This document shows, in pieces, positions 1 to 8,122 of a stretch of 64,000 nt of DNA. This stretch comes from Streptomonospora nanhaiensis (GTDB lineage: Bacteria; Actinomycetota; Actinomycetes; Streptosporangiales; Streptosporangiaceae), in contig NZ_CP113264.1 of the NCBI RefSeq assembly GCF_026642255.1, positions 5,890,001-5,954,000 of the forward strand, given 5' to 3'. A program made the translations under genes and the position numbers. The first letter of the stretch is position 1; every line of letters starts with the position of its first letter. The notes below the pieces were generated by a model. It saw nothing but the letters and a program-made list of their open reading frames with translations. It was not told the DNA's origin and made no database searches.

Positions 1-651
1 CACGAGGTGGGTGAGGAGCAGTTCGCGGGCCCTCGCGCGGTTGGCGTGGTCGCCCGCCTCGCTGCCCGTCAGGTGCATGTCCTTGGGGTGTTCCAGGTGG
101 TCCTGGAAGGCCGCTTCACACAGGAACAGGTCGGTGTCGGTCGCGAGTTCGACCAGGGAGTCGCAGACGCCGGTGTCCCCCGAGTAGGCCATGGACGCGC
201 CGCCGTGCTCCAGGCGGATGCCGAAGGCCTCCACCGGGTGGTTGACGTAGTCGACCCGGGCGGTGAAGGGGCCGATCTCCAGGGCGCCGGGGACGAGCTC
301 GTGGAAGTCGAAGACCTCGGTCATGCCCGGGTCCGGTTCGAGCCCGTACGCCTCCGCGACGCGGTCGGCCACGCCCCTGGGCCCGTAGACCGGGATGCGG
401 GGCTTGGCGCCCTCGGGGTGGAACATCCTCGCCACCCAGTAGGAGCACAGGTCGAAGCAGTGGTCGGCGTGCAGATGGCTCAGGTAGACGGCGTCGACGG
501 AGTAGATGTCGATGTACCGCTGGAGTGCTCCGAGCGCGCCGTTGCCCATGTCGAGCAGGAGGCGGTAGCCGTCCGCCTCCAGCATGTAACAGGAGGCCGG
601 GCTGTCCGGCCCGGGGAAGCTCCCCGAGGACCCGATAATCGTGAGTCGCAC
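1..651 (-). CDS. MBL-fold metallo-hydrolase, Rv1339 type (3' end cut by window edge)
   Basis: 217 codons are visible from a GTG start at 649-651; the frame is still open at base 1, so the C-terminus is missing. The N-terminus begins with a beta strand and GSSGS loop, followed by the metal-binding SHLHADHCFDL motif of the metallo-beta-lactamase fold and later a YSGDTG motif, the usual tRNase Z/phosphodiesterase-type ligands. Upstream on the same strand lie mec, cysO and cysM. In Mycobacterium tuberculosis the same neighbourhood (Rv1334-Rv1339) contains Rv1339, reported as an atypical cAMP phosphodiesterase; murI and the rhomboid gene found there are absent here. Cyclic-nucleotide phosphodiesterase activity is therefore an inference from family and synteny. 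A generic RNase Z-like hydrolase remains possible. Confidence 0.85.
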   Translation of the reverse strand, partial: MRLTIIGSSGSFPGPDSPASCYMLEADGYRLLLDMGNGALGALQRYIDIYSVDAVYLSHLHADHCFDLCSYWVARMFHPEGAKPRIPVYGPRGVADRVAEAYGLEPDPGMTEVFDFHELVPGALEIGPFTARVDYVNHPVEAFGIRLEHGGASMAYSGDTGVCDSLVELATDTDLFLCEAAFQDHLEHPKDMHLTGSEAGDHANRARARELLLTHLV

Positions 652-961
652 GTCGTCGTCGCCTTCTCGATGGGCCGCGCGGCGTCCTTGGCACCCCAGG
701 CGTGTGGTGAGGAGTGCGGATGGCGGCTGGTTCTGCGGATGTCCCGTTGTTACGGGTCTACCCCAATGCCCGCCCGGGTGGTACAAAATGTGGCCCGCGT
801 CTCACGCGACCTCGGTCACGTGTGAATTTTTCACACACTTTGACGCTTTCTGTCTTGTTTGTTCAGGGCGTGTTTCGGGCGTGTTCAGAACAGCAAGAGG
901 GCCGGCACCCATCGCGGGTGCCGGCCCCCACCGCCTTCCGGCCCGGGAGGCGTCGGACGGC
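652..961. other. intergenic region between cysM and the MBL gene
   Basis: About 310 bases with no credible gene. The part next to cysM holds the hairpin terminator at 900-926. The rest (about 700-890) is less GC-rich, with T-rich stretches around 830-870, and presumably carries the promoter of the MBL-fold gene; no clear hexamer pair was assigned. Confidence 0.6.
900..926 (-). terminator. hairpin terminator after cysM
   Basis: Perfect 11-bp inverted repeat GGCCGGCACCC / GGGTGCCGGCC around a 5-nt loop, 35 nt past the cysM stop. It has no long U tract, as is usual for GC-rich actinobacterial terminators. Confidence 0.75.
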
Positions 962-1909
962 TCAGGCCCAGAGCTGGCCGTCGAGCCGGTCCTCCGCCTC
1001 CTCCAGGGTGCCCTCGTAGGCGCCGGTGGACAGGTACTTCCACCCCGCGTCGGCGATGACGAAGGCGATGTCGGCGCGTTCGCCCGCCTTCTCCGCCTTC
1101 GCGGCCACGCCCATCGCGGCGTGCAGGGCTCCGCCGGTGGAGATCCCGGCGAAGATGCCCTCCCGGTCGAGGAGCTCGCGGGTGCGCCGTAGCGCCGCCT
1201 CGGCCGGGACCGAGAAGCGGGTGGTGAGCACCGACTCGTCGTACAGTTCCGGGACGAAGCCCTCGTCGAGGTTGCGCAGCCCGTACACCAGCTCGCCGTA
1301 CCGGGGCTCGGCCGCGACGATCCGGACGTCGGGCCGCTGTTCGCGCAGGTAGCGCCCCGCTCCCATGAGGGTCCCGGTGGTACCGAGACCGGCCACGAAG
1401 TGGGTGATCCCCGGCAGGTCGGCGAGGATCTCGGGGCCTGTGGTCTCGTAGTGGGCCCGCGCGTTCGCCGGGTTGCCGTACTGGTAGAGCATCACCCAGT
1501 CCGGGTTCTCCTTCGCCATCTCCTTGGCGACGCGGACGGCCTCGTTGGACCCGCCCGCCGCCTCGGAGTAGTGGACCTCGGCCCCCCACATGGCGAGCAG
1601 CTGCCTGCGCTCCGCCGACGTGTTCTCCGGCATGACGCAGACCATGCGGTAGCCGCGCAGCTTGGCGACCATCGCCAGCGAGATGCCGGTGTTCCCCGAG
1701 GTCGGCTCCAGGATGGTGCAGCCGGGGGACAGCAGGCCGTCCTTCTCGGCCTGCTCGATCATGAAGAACGCGGTGCGGTCCTTGATCGAGCCCGTGGGGT
1801 TGCGGTCCTCCAGCTTGGCCCAGAGCCGGACCCGGGGCGAGGGCGAGAGGCTCGGCAGGCCGACGAGCGGCGTGCCCCCGAGGGAGTCGAGCAGGGAGTC
1901 GTAGCGCAT
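962..1909 (-). CDS. cysM: O-phosphoserine-dependent cysteine synthase CysM
   Basis: 315 aa, fold-type II PLP enzyme. The Schiff-base lysine is K43 in PTGSIKDR, the phosphate-binding loop is SGNTG at 71-75, and GLGTTGT is at 174-180. The sequence follows M. tuberculosis CysM (Rv1336) closely along its length, including the LRNLDEGF segment, whose R212 matches the arginine that selects O-phosphoserine there. The family uses CysO thiocarboxylate rather than free sulfide as sulfur donor: CysM joins CysO-COSH to the aminoacrylate formed from O-phosphoserine, and Mec then releases cysteine. It is third in a mec-cysO-cysM operon, starting 7 nt after the cysO stop. Cytoplasmic. The identification is firm. 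Confidence 0.97.
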   Translation of the reverse strand: MRYDSLLDSLGGTPLVGLPSLSPSPRVRLWAKLEDRNPTGSIKDRTAFFMIEQAEKDGLLSPGCTILEPTSGNTGISLAMVAKLRGYRMVCVMPENTSAERRQLLAMWGAEVHYSEAAGGSNEAVRVAKEMAKENPDWVMLYQYGNPANARAHYETTGPEILADLPGITHFVAGLGTTGTLMGAGRYLREQRPDVRIVAAEPRYGELVYGLRNLDEGFVPELYDESVLTTRFSVPAEAALRRTRELLDREGIFAGISTGGALHAAMGVAAKAEKAGERADIAFVIADAGWKYLSTGAYEGTLEEAEDRLDGQLWA

Positions 1910-1916
1910 GCCCGGC

Positions 1917-2195
1917 CTAGCGGCTTCCGCCGGCGACGGCCGGCAGGACGGTGACGCTGTCGCCGTCGGAGAGCTCCGCCTTCAGGCCGCCGACGAAACG
2001 CACGTCCTCGTCGTTGAGGTACACGTTGATGAAGCGGCGCAGCTTGCCGTCCTCCACCAGGCGCTCGCCGATGCCCGGGTAGCGGCCGTCCAGGTCGGTG
2101 AACAGCTCTTCGAGGGTGGCGCCGGACCCCTCGACGACCTTGGCGTCGTCGGTCAGGTTGCGCAGGATGGTGGGGATGCGGACCTCGATGGCCAT
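1917..2195 (-). CDS. cysO: sulfur-carrier protein CysO (ubiquitin-like, MoaD/ThiS family)
   Basis: 92 aa from the ATG at 2193-2195; the reading frame is open further upstream, but homology with mycobacterial CysO starts at MAIEVRIPT. It has a beta-grasp fold and carries sulfur as a C-terminal thiocarboxylate for CysM. Unlike M. tuberculosis CysO, which ends in Gly-Gly, this protein ends VAGGSR: the codons for Ser and Arg precede the TAG stop, so the diglycine at 89-90 is masked by two residues. A JAMM protease is encoded just upstream (mec), and in the Pseudomonas QbsE/QbsD pair such an enzyme removes a C-terminal dipeptide before activation. The same is likely here. The gene sits 95 nt after mec and 7 nt before cysM. 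Confidence 0.95.
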   Translation of the reverse strand: MAIEVRIPTILRNLTDDAKVVEGSGATLEELFTDLDGRYPGIGERLVEDGKLRRFINVYLNDEDVRFVGGLKAELSDGDSVTVLPAVAGGSR

Positions 2196-2290
2196 GAAGA
2201 GTGACTTCCTTCGCGGTGGTTGGTGTGCGTTCATTTCCAACAGGGGACGTCTCGCGGCCATTCCGGGGCGGGGCCCGCGAGACGCGGCGC

Positions 2291-2713
2291 CTACTGGCCG
2301 GCGCCCGTACCGGTGATCTCCACCGGCTCCTCGGTGACCTCGCCGTCGACGATCCGGTAGGACCGGAACTCGACGGTGTCCGGCTCACGGGTGGAGACGA
2401 GCACGTAGTGCGCGCCGGGCTCGGACGCGTAGGAGATGTCGGTGCGCGAGGGGTAGGCCTCGGTGGCGGTGTGGGAGTGGTAGATCACGACGGGCTCCTC
2501 GTCCCGGTCGTCCATCTCCCGCCAGACCTTGAGCTGTTCGAGGGAGTCGAACCGGTAGAAGGTCGGTGACCGCTCCGCGTTGGCCATCTCGATGAACCGC
2601 TCGGGGCGGTCGGACTTCTCGGGTCCGGCCACGACGCCGCACGCCTCGTCCGGGTGGTCGCGACGGGCGTGGGAGACGATCTTGTCGTAGATCGAGCGAT
2701 CAATCCTCAGCAT
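2291..2713 (-). CDS. mec: JAMM/MPN+ metalloprotease Mec
   Basis: 140 aa, MPN domain throughout. The zinc-protease motif is complete: E23, H79-S-H81, S89 and D92 in the HxHx7SxxD arrangement. In M. tuberculosis Mec (Rv1334) hydrolyses the CysO-cysteine adduct made by CysM and frees cysteine. Here it probably has a second job, trimming the Ser-Arg tail of CysO to expose Gly-Gly (inferred from the CysO C-terminus). First gene of the mec-cysO-cysM operon. It is divergent from pncB with about 130 bases between the two starts, which must contain both promoters. Confidence 0.95.
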   Translation of the reverse strand: MLRIDRSIYDKIVSHARRDHPDEACGVVAGPEKSDRPERFIEMANAERSPTFYRFDSLEQLKVWREMDDRDEEPVVIYHSHTATEAYPSRTDISYASEPGAHYVLVSTREPDTVEFRSYRIVDGEVTEEPVEITGTGAGQ

Positions 2714-2844
2714 GCGACCAGGGTACCCGCATCCTGTTCCCTACCAACCGAATGGGTATTGTTAGCGGCCCCGGGAACCCCCGCCGTTCCGGGGCTGGTG
2801 GGGCGGCCTCCGTGGCCCATCGCACACGGATTAGGCTCGTGCCC

Positions 2845-4146
2845 ATGAGCGACGACAGCAGCAGCGCGCTGCTCACCGACCACTACGAACTGACGATGCT
2901 CCAGGGGGCCCTGCACAGCGGCGCCGCCCCGCGTCGGTCGGTGTTCGAGATGTTCGCCCGGCGCCTCCCCGAGGGGCGGCGGTACGGGATCGTCTCCGGG
3001 ACCGGCCGCTTCCTCGACCTCCTGGAGAGGTTCAGGTTCGGCACCGGGGAACTGGACTTCCTGTCCGACAACGGGGTGGTGGACGACCGCACGCTCGCGT
3101 GGCTGGCCGACTACCGGTTCTCCGGGAACGTGTGGGGCTACGGCGAGGGGGAGGCGTACTTCCCCGGCTCCCCCATCCTCGTGGTCGAGGGCACGTTCGC
3201 CGAGGCCGTGATCCTGGAGACCCTGGCGCTGTCGGTGTACAACCACGACAGCGCCATCGCCTCCGCCGCCAGCCGGATGTCGGCCGCGGCGGGCGACCGC
3301 CCCCTGATCGAGATGGGCTCGCGCCGCACGCACGAGCGGTCGGCCGTCGCCGCGGCGCGCGCCGCGTACGTGGGCGGGTTCGCGACCTCCTCCAACCTCG
3401 AGGCGGGGCGCACCCACGGGGTGCCGACCGGCGGCACCGCGGCGCACGCGTTCACGCTCCTGCACGACAGCGAGAGACACGCGTTCAAGGCCCAGCTGGA
3501 GTCCATGGGCACGGGGACGACACTGCTCGTGGACACGTTCGACGTGGAGCGTGCGGTGGCCACCGCCGTGGAACTGGCCGGCCCGGAGCTGGGCGCGGTG
3601 CGCATCGACTCCGGCGACCTCGGCGCGACCGCCTCCCGGGTGCGCGCGCAGCTGGACGCCCTCGGCGCGACCGGGACCCGCATCGTGGTGACCGGCGACC
3701 TGGACGAGTACTCGATCCTGGCCCTGGCCGTGGCGCCCGTGGACGGTTACGGGGTGGGTACCTCTCTGGTGACGGGGTCGGGGGCGCCGACGGTGTCCCT
3801 CGTGTACAAGCTTGTGGCGCGGGCCCGCGGACTGGAGCCGGACGCCCCCCTGGAACCCGTGGCCAAGCGCTCGGTGGGCAAGCCCAGCCGGGGCGGCCGC
3901 AAGTGGGCGTCGCGACGCCTGGACGACAAGGGGACCGCCGTGGCGGAGGAGGTGTTCCCCCACGACCCGTCTTCGGGCGTGGGGTTGCGTCCGCTGCTGC
4001 GGCCCCTGGTGTCCGAGGGCGTCGTGGTGGGACAGGAGAGCGTCCACGACGCGAGGGAGCGGCACCGCGCGACGGTCGCCGAGCTTCCCGAGCAGGCGCT
4101 CCGGATGTCGCGGGGCGAGGCCGCGCTGCCGACGGTCTTCCACTGA
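2845..4146 (+). CDS. pncB: nicotinate phosphoribosyltransferase
   Basis: 433 aa from the ATG at 2845 (a GTG two codons earlier is also possible). It makes nicotinate mononucleotide from nicotinate and PRPP in the Preiss-Handler NAD salvage route. Family blocks seen: LLTDHYELTM near the N-terminus, the EMGSRRTHERSAV block with the conserved histidine H163, the TFDVERAV segment, and the DSGDL and VVTGDLDEYSI strands of the phosphoribosyl-binding barrel. Full length for the bacterial family. It is followed after 67 bases by pncA, whose product supplies nicotinate, so the two form a salvage pair. It is divergent from mec. No clear Shine-Dalgarno sequence precedes the chosen start. Confidence 0.96.
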   Translation: MSDDSSSALLTDHYELTMLQGALHSGAAPRRSVFEMFARRLPEGRRYGIVSGTGRFLDLLERFRFGTGELDFLSDNGVVDDRTLAWLADYRFSGNVWGYGEGEAYFPGSPILVVEGTFAEAVILETLALSVYNHDSAIASAASRMSAAAGDRPLIEMGSRRTHERSAVAAARAAYVGGFATSSNLEAGRTHGVPTGGTAAHAFTLLHDSERHAFKAQLESMGTGTTLLVDTFDVERAVATAVELAGPELGAVRIDSGDLGATASRVRAQLDALGATGTRIVVTGDLDEYSILALAVAPVDGYGVGTSLVTGSGAPTVSLVYKLVARARGLEPDAPLEPVAKRSVGKPSRGGRKWASRRLDDKGTAVAEEVFPHDPSSGVGLRPLLRPLVSEGVVVGQESVHDARERHRATVAELPEQALRMSRGEAALPTVFH

Positions 4147-4213
4147 GCCGTTCCGGGAGACCGGCCCCTGAGTTCCGAGACCTGACCGACAGACGCGAGA
4201 AAGGGGTGCCGGG

Positions 4214-4792
4214 ATGACCAGGGCACTCATCGTGGTGGACATCCAGAACGACTTCTGCGAGGGCGGGAGCCTGGGGGTGAGGGGCGGCGAGCGGACGGCG
4301 GCCGCCGTCACCGACCACGCCCGGGCCAACGCCGACTCCTACGACCACGTGGTGGCGACCCGCGACTACCACATCGACCCGGGACCGCACTTCTCCGAGA
4401 ACCCGGACTTCGTGGACAGCTGGCCCCGGCACTGCGAAGTGGGGACTCCGGGGGCCGAGTTCCATCCGGAGTTCGACGCCTCGCTGGCCGAGGAGGTGTT
4501 CAGCAAGGGGCTGTACACAGCGGCCTACAGCGGTTTCGAGGGGACCGCGGGGGACGGGACGACCCGGCTGGCCGACTGGCTGCGCGAACGGGGGGTGGAC
4601 GAGGTGGACGTGGTGGGGATCGCCACCGACCACTGCGTCCGCGCGACGGCGGTGGACGCGGCTGCCGAGGGCCTGCGCACGCGGGTCCTGCTCGGCCTCA
4701 CCGCGGGTGTGTCCGGGGACACCGTGACGACCGCGCTGGAGCGGCTGCGCGCGGCCGGGGTGGAGCTGGAGGGCGAGCCGCTGGTGGGCTGA
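4214..4792 (+). CDS. pncA: nicotinamidase (isochorismatase fold)
   Basis: 192 aa. It hydrolyses nicotinamide to nicotinate, the substrate of the upstream pncB product. The cysteine-hydrolase triad is D9 (VVDIQNDF), K98 (FSKGLY) and C141 (ATDHCVRAT); metal ligands of the PncA type are D51, H53 and H73. These match D8/K96/C138 and D49/H51/H71 of M. tuberculosis PncA, so the homologue should also activate pyrazinamide in principle. A purine-rich AGAAAGGGG lies about 8 nt before the ATG. Second gene of the pncB-pncA unit, closed by the hairpin at 4798-4830. Confidence 0.95.
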   Translation: MTRALIVVDIQNDFCEGGSLGVRGGERTAAAVTDHARANADSYDHVVATRDYHIDPGPHFSENPDFVDSWPRHCEVGTPGAEFHPEFDASLAEEVFSKGLYTAAYSGFEGTAGDGTTRLADWLRERGVDEVDVVGIATDHCVRATAVDAAAEGLRTRVLLGLTAGVSGDTVTTALERLRAAGVELEGEPLVG

Positions 4793-4797
4793 CGCAC

Positions 4798-4830
4798 GGG
4801 CGGGGGCGGCGCGGAGCGCCGCCCCCGCCC
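4798..4830 (+). terminator. hairpin terminator after pncA (shared with convergent hydrolase gene)
   Basis: Perfect 14-bp GC stem (GGGCGGGGGCGGCG and its complement) with a 5-nt loop, 6 nt past the pncA stop and 13 nt from the convergent hydrolase stop at 4843, so it can serve both strands. Confidence 0.8.
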
Positions 4831-4842
4831 GCGTCCGGCTCC

Positions 4843-5709
4843 TCATCCGGCGTCGGGCAGCGCGCGGAGGATTCGCTCGGCGTGGGTCCAGAGCACGGCG
4901 CCGCCGATGCCCGGCACGATCCGGCGCCGGGCCCCCGGCACGCGCCGGGCGAGCCGGTCCCCGTTGTCCGGTGAGTGGGAGGTGTCCTGCTCGCCGTACC
5001 AGACCCCCACCGGGACGGTGATCCCGTCCAGGGCCAGGCCCCAGGGGCTCATCGCCAGGACGGTGTCCCTCGCGTACCCGGCCGTGCCCTGGGCGAACGC
5101 CTCGGCCATCGCCCCGCGGTAGGCGGACTCGAAGGCCGGAGCGCGGTACACGGCCAGGTCGGAGGCGGGACTCGCCGCCGTGACCATGTCCCACATGGCC
5201 TCCGGGCCCATGCCTTCCAGCAGGCGGGAGGCCTCCTCCGGATCGGACGCGACGAGGCCGACCATGGCCTTGGGGCCGTCCGGGAGGGCGTCCGGGACCA
5301 GGGCGACCTCGTCCGCGGCGGATACGACGGTGAGGCTCCGGGCAACCCCGGCGACCGCGCAGGCGAAGGCGAACGGGGCGCCCTGCGAATTGCCAACGAC
5401 ATGGGGGCGCCCGAGGGACCGCGCCGCGCACAGGTCGCGCACGTCGGCGGCGAAGTCCGCGAGGGTCCGCCCCGGCAGCGGGTCGGATGCCCCCAGCCCG
5501 GGGCGGTCGACGGAGACGAGCCGGAGCCCGAGGAGGCGGAGCAGGTGGGTCCCGAAGCCCAGTGAGCGGCCGGTGGCCGCACCGGGACACAGCAGGACCG
5601 GCCGGTCACGCGGGTCGCCCCACTCGCTCCAGGCCAGGGCGCGGCCGTCGGGCAGGGCGGTCCGTCCGGAGCGCTCGGGTGGTGCGGTTCCCAGTTGCAT
5701 GCCGGGCAT
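4843..5709 (-). CDS. alpha/beta-fold hydrolase, possibly lacking its catalytic histidine
   Basis: 288 aa from the ATG at 5707-5709; an in-frame ATG three codons later is equally possible, and neither has a strong ribosome site. It has a typical small alpha/beta hydrolase fold: CPGAATGRS oxyanion-hole region, nucleophile elbow GNSQG with S108, and acid candidate D242 in WYGEQDTSHSPDN. The last motif, where relatives have a His (usually G-H-A-V-L before WTH), reads GIGGAVLWTH, so the expected histidine is Gly270. H276 in WTH is the only nearby alternative. Substrate unknown. It lies downstream of trpS in the same orientation with a 170-base gap and is convergent with pncA. It may be a weak or non-hydrolytic member. 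Confidence 0.8.
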   Translation of the reverse strand: MPGMQLGTAPPERSGRTALPDGRALAWSEWGDPRDRPVLLCPGAATGRSLGFGTHLLRLLGLRLVSVDRPGLGASDPLPGRTLADFAADVRDLCAARSLGRPHVVGNSQGAPFAFACAVAGVARSLTVVSAADEVALVPDALPDGPKAMVGLVASDPEEASRLLEGMGPEAMWDMVTAASPASDLAVYRAPAFESAYRGAMAEAFAQGTAGYARDTVLAMSPWGLALDGITVPVGVWYGEQDTSHSPDNGDRLARRVPGARRRIVPGIGGAVLWTHAERILRALPDAG

Positions 5710-5879
5710 CCTAGACGGCGGGCCGCTCCGTGCCGCAGCAGCCCGGGCCGCCCCGACCCCGCCGGGACGGCCGCGCCGGGCCGGGAGGCCGCCGTCCTGC
5801 GGGAGACCGACCGCCTCGACCGGCGCGAGCGTCCGCGGAACCGTTCCGGGGACGCCGGACCCCCGCGTCCTGTCGCGCG

Positions 5880-6887
5880 TCAGGCGACGCCGACGGCGGC
5901 GCGCACCCGGTCGATCGTGGCGCGCGCACGCTCGCGGGCGCGCGCGGAACCGGCCTCCAGGATCGCGTCGATCTCGGAGGGGTCGTCCATCAGCTGGTCG
6001 TAGCGCTCGCGCTTGGGGCCGAGTTCGGCGTTGACCGCCTCGAACAGCTCGTTCTTGAGCTCGCCCCAGCCCATGCCGCCGGCCTCCAGCCGCCGCCGGA
6101 CGTCGGCGACCTTGTCGGCGTCGGCGAAGTGGGCCAGGAGCTGGAAGGGCACCGAGCCGTCGGCGTCCTTGGGGTCCTCCACCGGGGTGGAGTCGGTCGG
6201 GATGCGGCGGATGGCCTTCTTGAGCTTGTTCTCCGGCAGGAACAGCGGGATGTGGTTGTCGTAGGACTTGCTCATCTTGCGGCCGTCGGTGCCGGGCAGG
6301 ATGCTGCCGTCGCCCTCGTCGATGACGCCCTTGGGGACCGGGAAGGAGTACCCCTCGCCGAAGCGGTGGTTGAAGTACCCGGCGATGTCGGCCGTGTACT
6401 CGATGTGCTGGGACTGGTCGCGGCCGACCGGCACGTGCGTGCCCTCCATGACCAGGATGTCGGCGGCCATGAGGATGGGGTAGTTGTACAGCCCCATGTT
6501 GATCCCGGCGTCCAGGTCGCTGTTCCCGGCCGCGGTGTTGCGGTCCCGCGCGGCCTTGTAGGCGTGCGCGCGGTTCATGAGGCCCTTGGGGGTGAGGGCG
6601 CTCAGGATGGTGGTGAGCTCGAAGGTCTCGGGGACCTTGGACTGCTGGTAGACGACCGTGCGCTCGGGGTCGAGGCCGCACGCGAGCCAGGTGGCAGCGC
6701 CCGACCGGATGCTGTGGCGGAGCTCGGCCGCGTCCTTGACGGTGTTGAGCGCGTGGTAGTCCGCGACGAAGTAGTACGTGTCGTACTCACGGGCCGCGGC
6801 CAGGGCGGGCTTGATCGCGCCGACGTAGTTGCCCAGGTGGAATTCCCCGGTGGGCTTGATGCCGGTCAGGTAGGTGTTCGCTGCCAT
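5880..6887 (-). CDS. trpS: tryptophanyl-tRNA synthetase
   Basis: 335 aa, class Ic aminoacyl-tRNA synthetase of normal bacterial length. The HIGH signature appears as FHLGN (residues 16-20) after TGIKPTG, and the KMSKS loop is intact at 204-208. The Rossmann core and the Trp-specific stretch GRDQSQHIEYTADIA are present. It charges tRNA-Trp in the cytoplasm. It is a single-gene unit as far as the sequence shows, upstream of the alpha/beta hydrolase, with a GC-rich hairpin (6982-7023) separating it from the metalloprotease gene. Start ATG at 6885-6887. Confidence 0.97.
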   Translation of the reverse strand: MAANTYLTGIKPTGEFHLGNYVGAIKPALAAAREYDTYYFVADYHALNTVKDAAELRHSIRSGAATWLACGLDPERTVVYQQSKVPETFELTTILSALTPKGLMNRAHAYKAARDRNTAAGNSDLDAGINMGLYNYPILMAADILVMEGTHVPVGRDQSQHIEYTADIAGYFNHRFGEGYSFPVPKGVIDEGDGSILPGTDGRKMSKSYDNHIPLFLPENKLKKAIRRIPTDSTPVEDPKDADGSVPFQLLAHFADADKVADVRRRLEAGGMGWGELKNELFEAVNAELGPKRERYDQLMDDPSEIDAILEAGSARARERARATIDRVRAAVGVA

Positions 6888-6981
6888 GTCCTCAGCCTAG
6901 CGGCGTTCGGGGGCGCTCCCCCGTACAGGTCCTCCCGGCGGCCGTCCCCGGACCGGGCCCCTCCCCCTCCGGGCCTGTGTG

Positions 6982-7023
6982 GTGTCCGGGGGCCCGGGGC
7001 GCATGCCCCGGGGCCCCGGACAC
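6982..7023 (-). terminator. long hairpin terminator after the M43 protease gene
   Basis: 19-bp stem with a single mismatch and a GCAT loop, 20 nt past the protease stop; among the strongest hairpins in the window. Confidence 0.8.
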
Positions 7024-7042
7024 GGCCGCCCGTACCGCCGGG

Positions 7043-8053
7043 TCAGGAGCGGAAGGCCGCCCAGTGCTCGACGATGCGCCGGGCCTGCCCCTCGGTGAAG
7101 TGGGTCATGCAGCCGTCGTCGCTGTAGTTCATGAAGTTGGTGACGGGGTCGTCGCCTTTCTTGCGGGGGCAGGAGTCCCTGCCGACCGGGCAGCCGGACG
7201 CCGCCTCGCGCTCGTAGGGGGTGTCGTCCACGTAGTCCCCGGGCGAGGCGCACCCGTTCTGGAACGTGTGGAACAGCCCCAGCCAGTGGCCGACCTCGTG
7301 GGTACCGGTGTGGCCGAGGTCGAAGCCGTCGCGGCCCCCGCCGGGCAGGGTGTCGTGGGCGAGCACGACCCCGTCCTGGTCGGGCGCCGCCTCGTAGTCC
7401 TGCGGGAAGGAGGAGTACCCGAGCAGCCCCGTCCCCAGTTGGGCCGTGTAGACGTTGAGCGTCCCGGCGCCGCCCCGGTGCAGCTCGGCCCGGATCGTGT
7501 CGCGGTACTCGTCGAACCGGGTGAACCAGGTGTCGTTCACCGTGCGGGTGGTCTCGGACAGCTCGAAGCGGAAACCGGTGTCGGCGCCGTCCGTCCCGTA
7601 GCCGCCCGAGAAGGCGGTGTTGAGGACCTCGATCTGGTCGTCGACACGGGCCTGCGGCACGTCGCCCCGGCCGTCCTCGGCGGAGATGACGTGCACCACG
7701 ACCGGCACGTTCCGGGGCGCCTGCATCTCCTGGCCGCGCAGGGGAACGAGGGCCTCGCGGAACCGCCTGTCGTAGTCCTCGGCCTGCTGCGGGGTGAGCT
7801 CCCCTCCCTCGGGCACCGCCGCGTCGGGATCGCTCACGCGGGCGGCCTGGCCGGCGCGGCCCGGCGGGCACTCCTCCAGGAGGGAGCCCTCCTCCCCCGG
7901 GGCCAGGGTCCGGGCGGTCTCGGCTCCGGCCGGTTCGGGCGGCAGGCCCGCGACCGTCCCGGTCAGAGCGAGACCGCACATGAGCAGTCCGGTCCAGAGC
8001 GCGGCTGTGCCGCCGCGAGAGCTTCGTCGATTCACATCACGGAATGTAATCAA
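7043..8053 (-). CDS. secreted zinc metalloprotease, M43 (pappalysin-like) family
   Basis: 336 aa. The N-terminus has basic residues, a hydrophobic stretch around 18-36 and an AGA-type cleavage region near 42-45, i.e. a Sec signal peptide. The zinc site is the extended metzincin motif HEVGHWLGLFH at 252-262, followed by a Met-turn in NFMNYSDDGCMTHFT (307-320). Six cysteines in the mature part (62, 268, 288, 295, 315 and one near the N-terminus) suggest disulfides. Between signal and catalytic domain lies a roughly 60-residue region that may act as a propeptide. It likely degrades extracellular protein. ATG at 8051-8053 is taken as start; a GTG six codons later is possible. It stands alone, divergent from no gene, and follows the helicase gene on the same strand. 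Confidence 0.9.
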   Translation of the reverse strand: MITFRDVNRRSSRGGTAALWTGLLMCGLALTGTVAGLPPEPAGAETARTLAPGEEGSLLEECPPGRAGQAARVSDPDAAVPEGGELTPQQAEDYDRRFREALVPLRGQEMQAPRNVPVVVHVISAEDGRGDVPQARVDDQIEVLNTAFSGGYGTDGADTGFRFELSETTRTVNDTWFTRFDEYRDTIRAELHRGGAGTLNVYTAQLGTGLLGYSSFPQDYEAAPDQDGVVLAHDTLPGGGRDGFDLGHTGTHEVGHWLGLFHTFQNGCASPGDYVDDTPYEREAASGCPVGRDSCPRKKGDDPVTNFMNYSDDGCMTHFTEGQARRIVEHWAAFRS

Positions 8054-8122
8054 ATGGGCACGTTATGCACAGCAGCCGTGCGCACGCTGACGAAGTGTTT
8101 GCCCTTTTCGGGACAACCGGGA

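Noticed and set aside
2707..4329. A 540-codon minus-strand frame opposite pncB
   Set aside because: Antisense to a complete nicotinate phosphoribosyltransferase; no motifs of its own.
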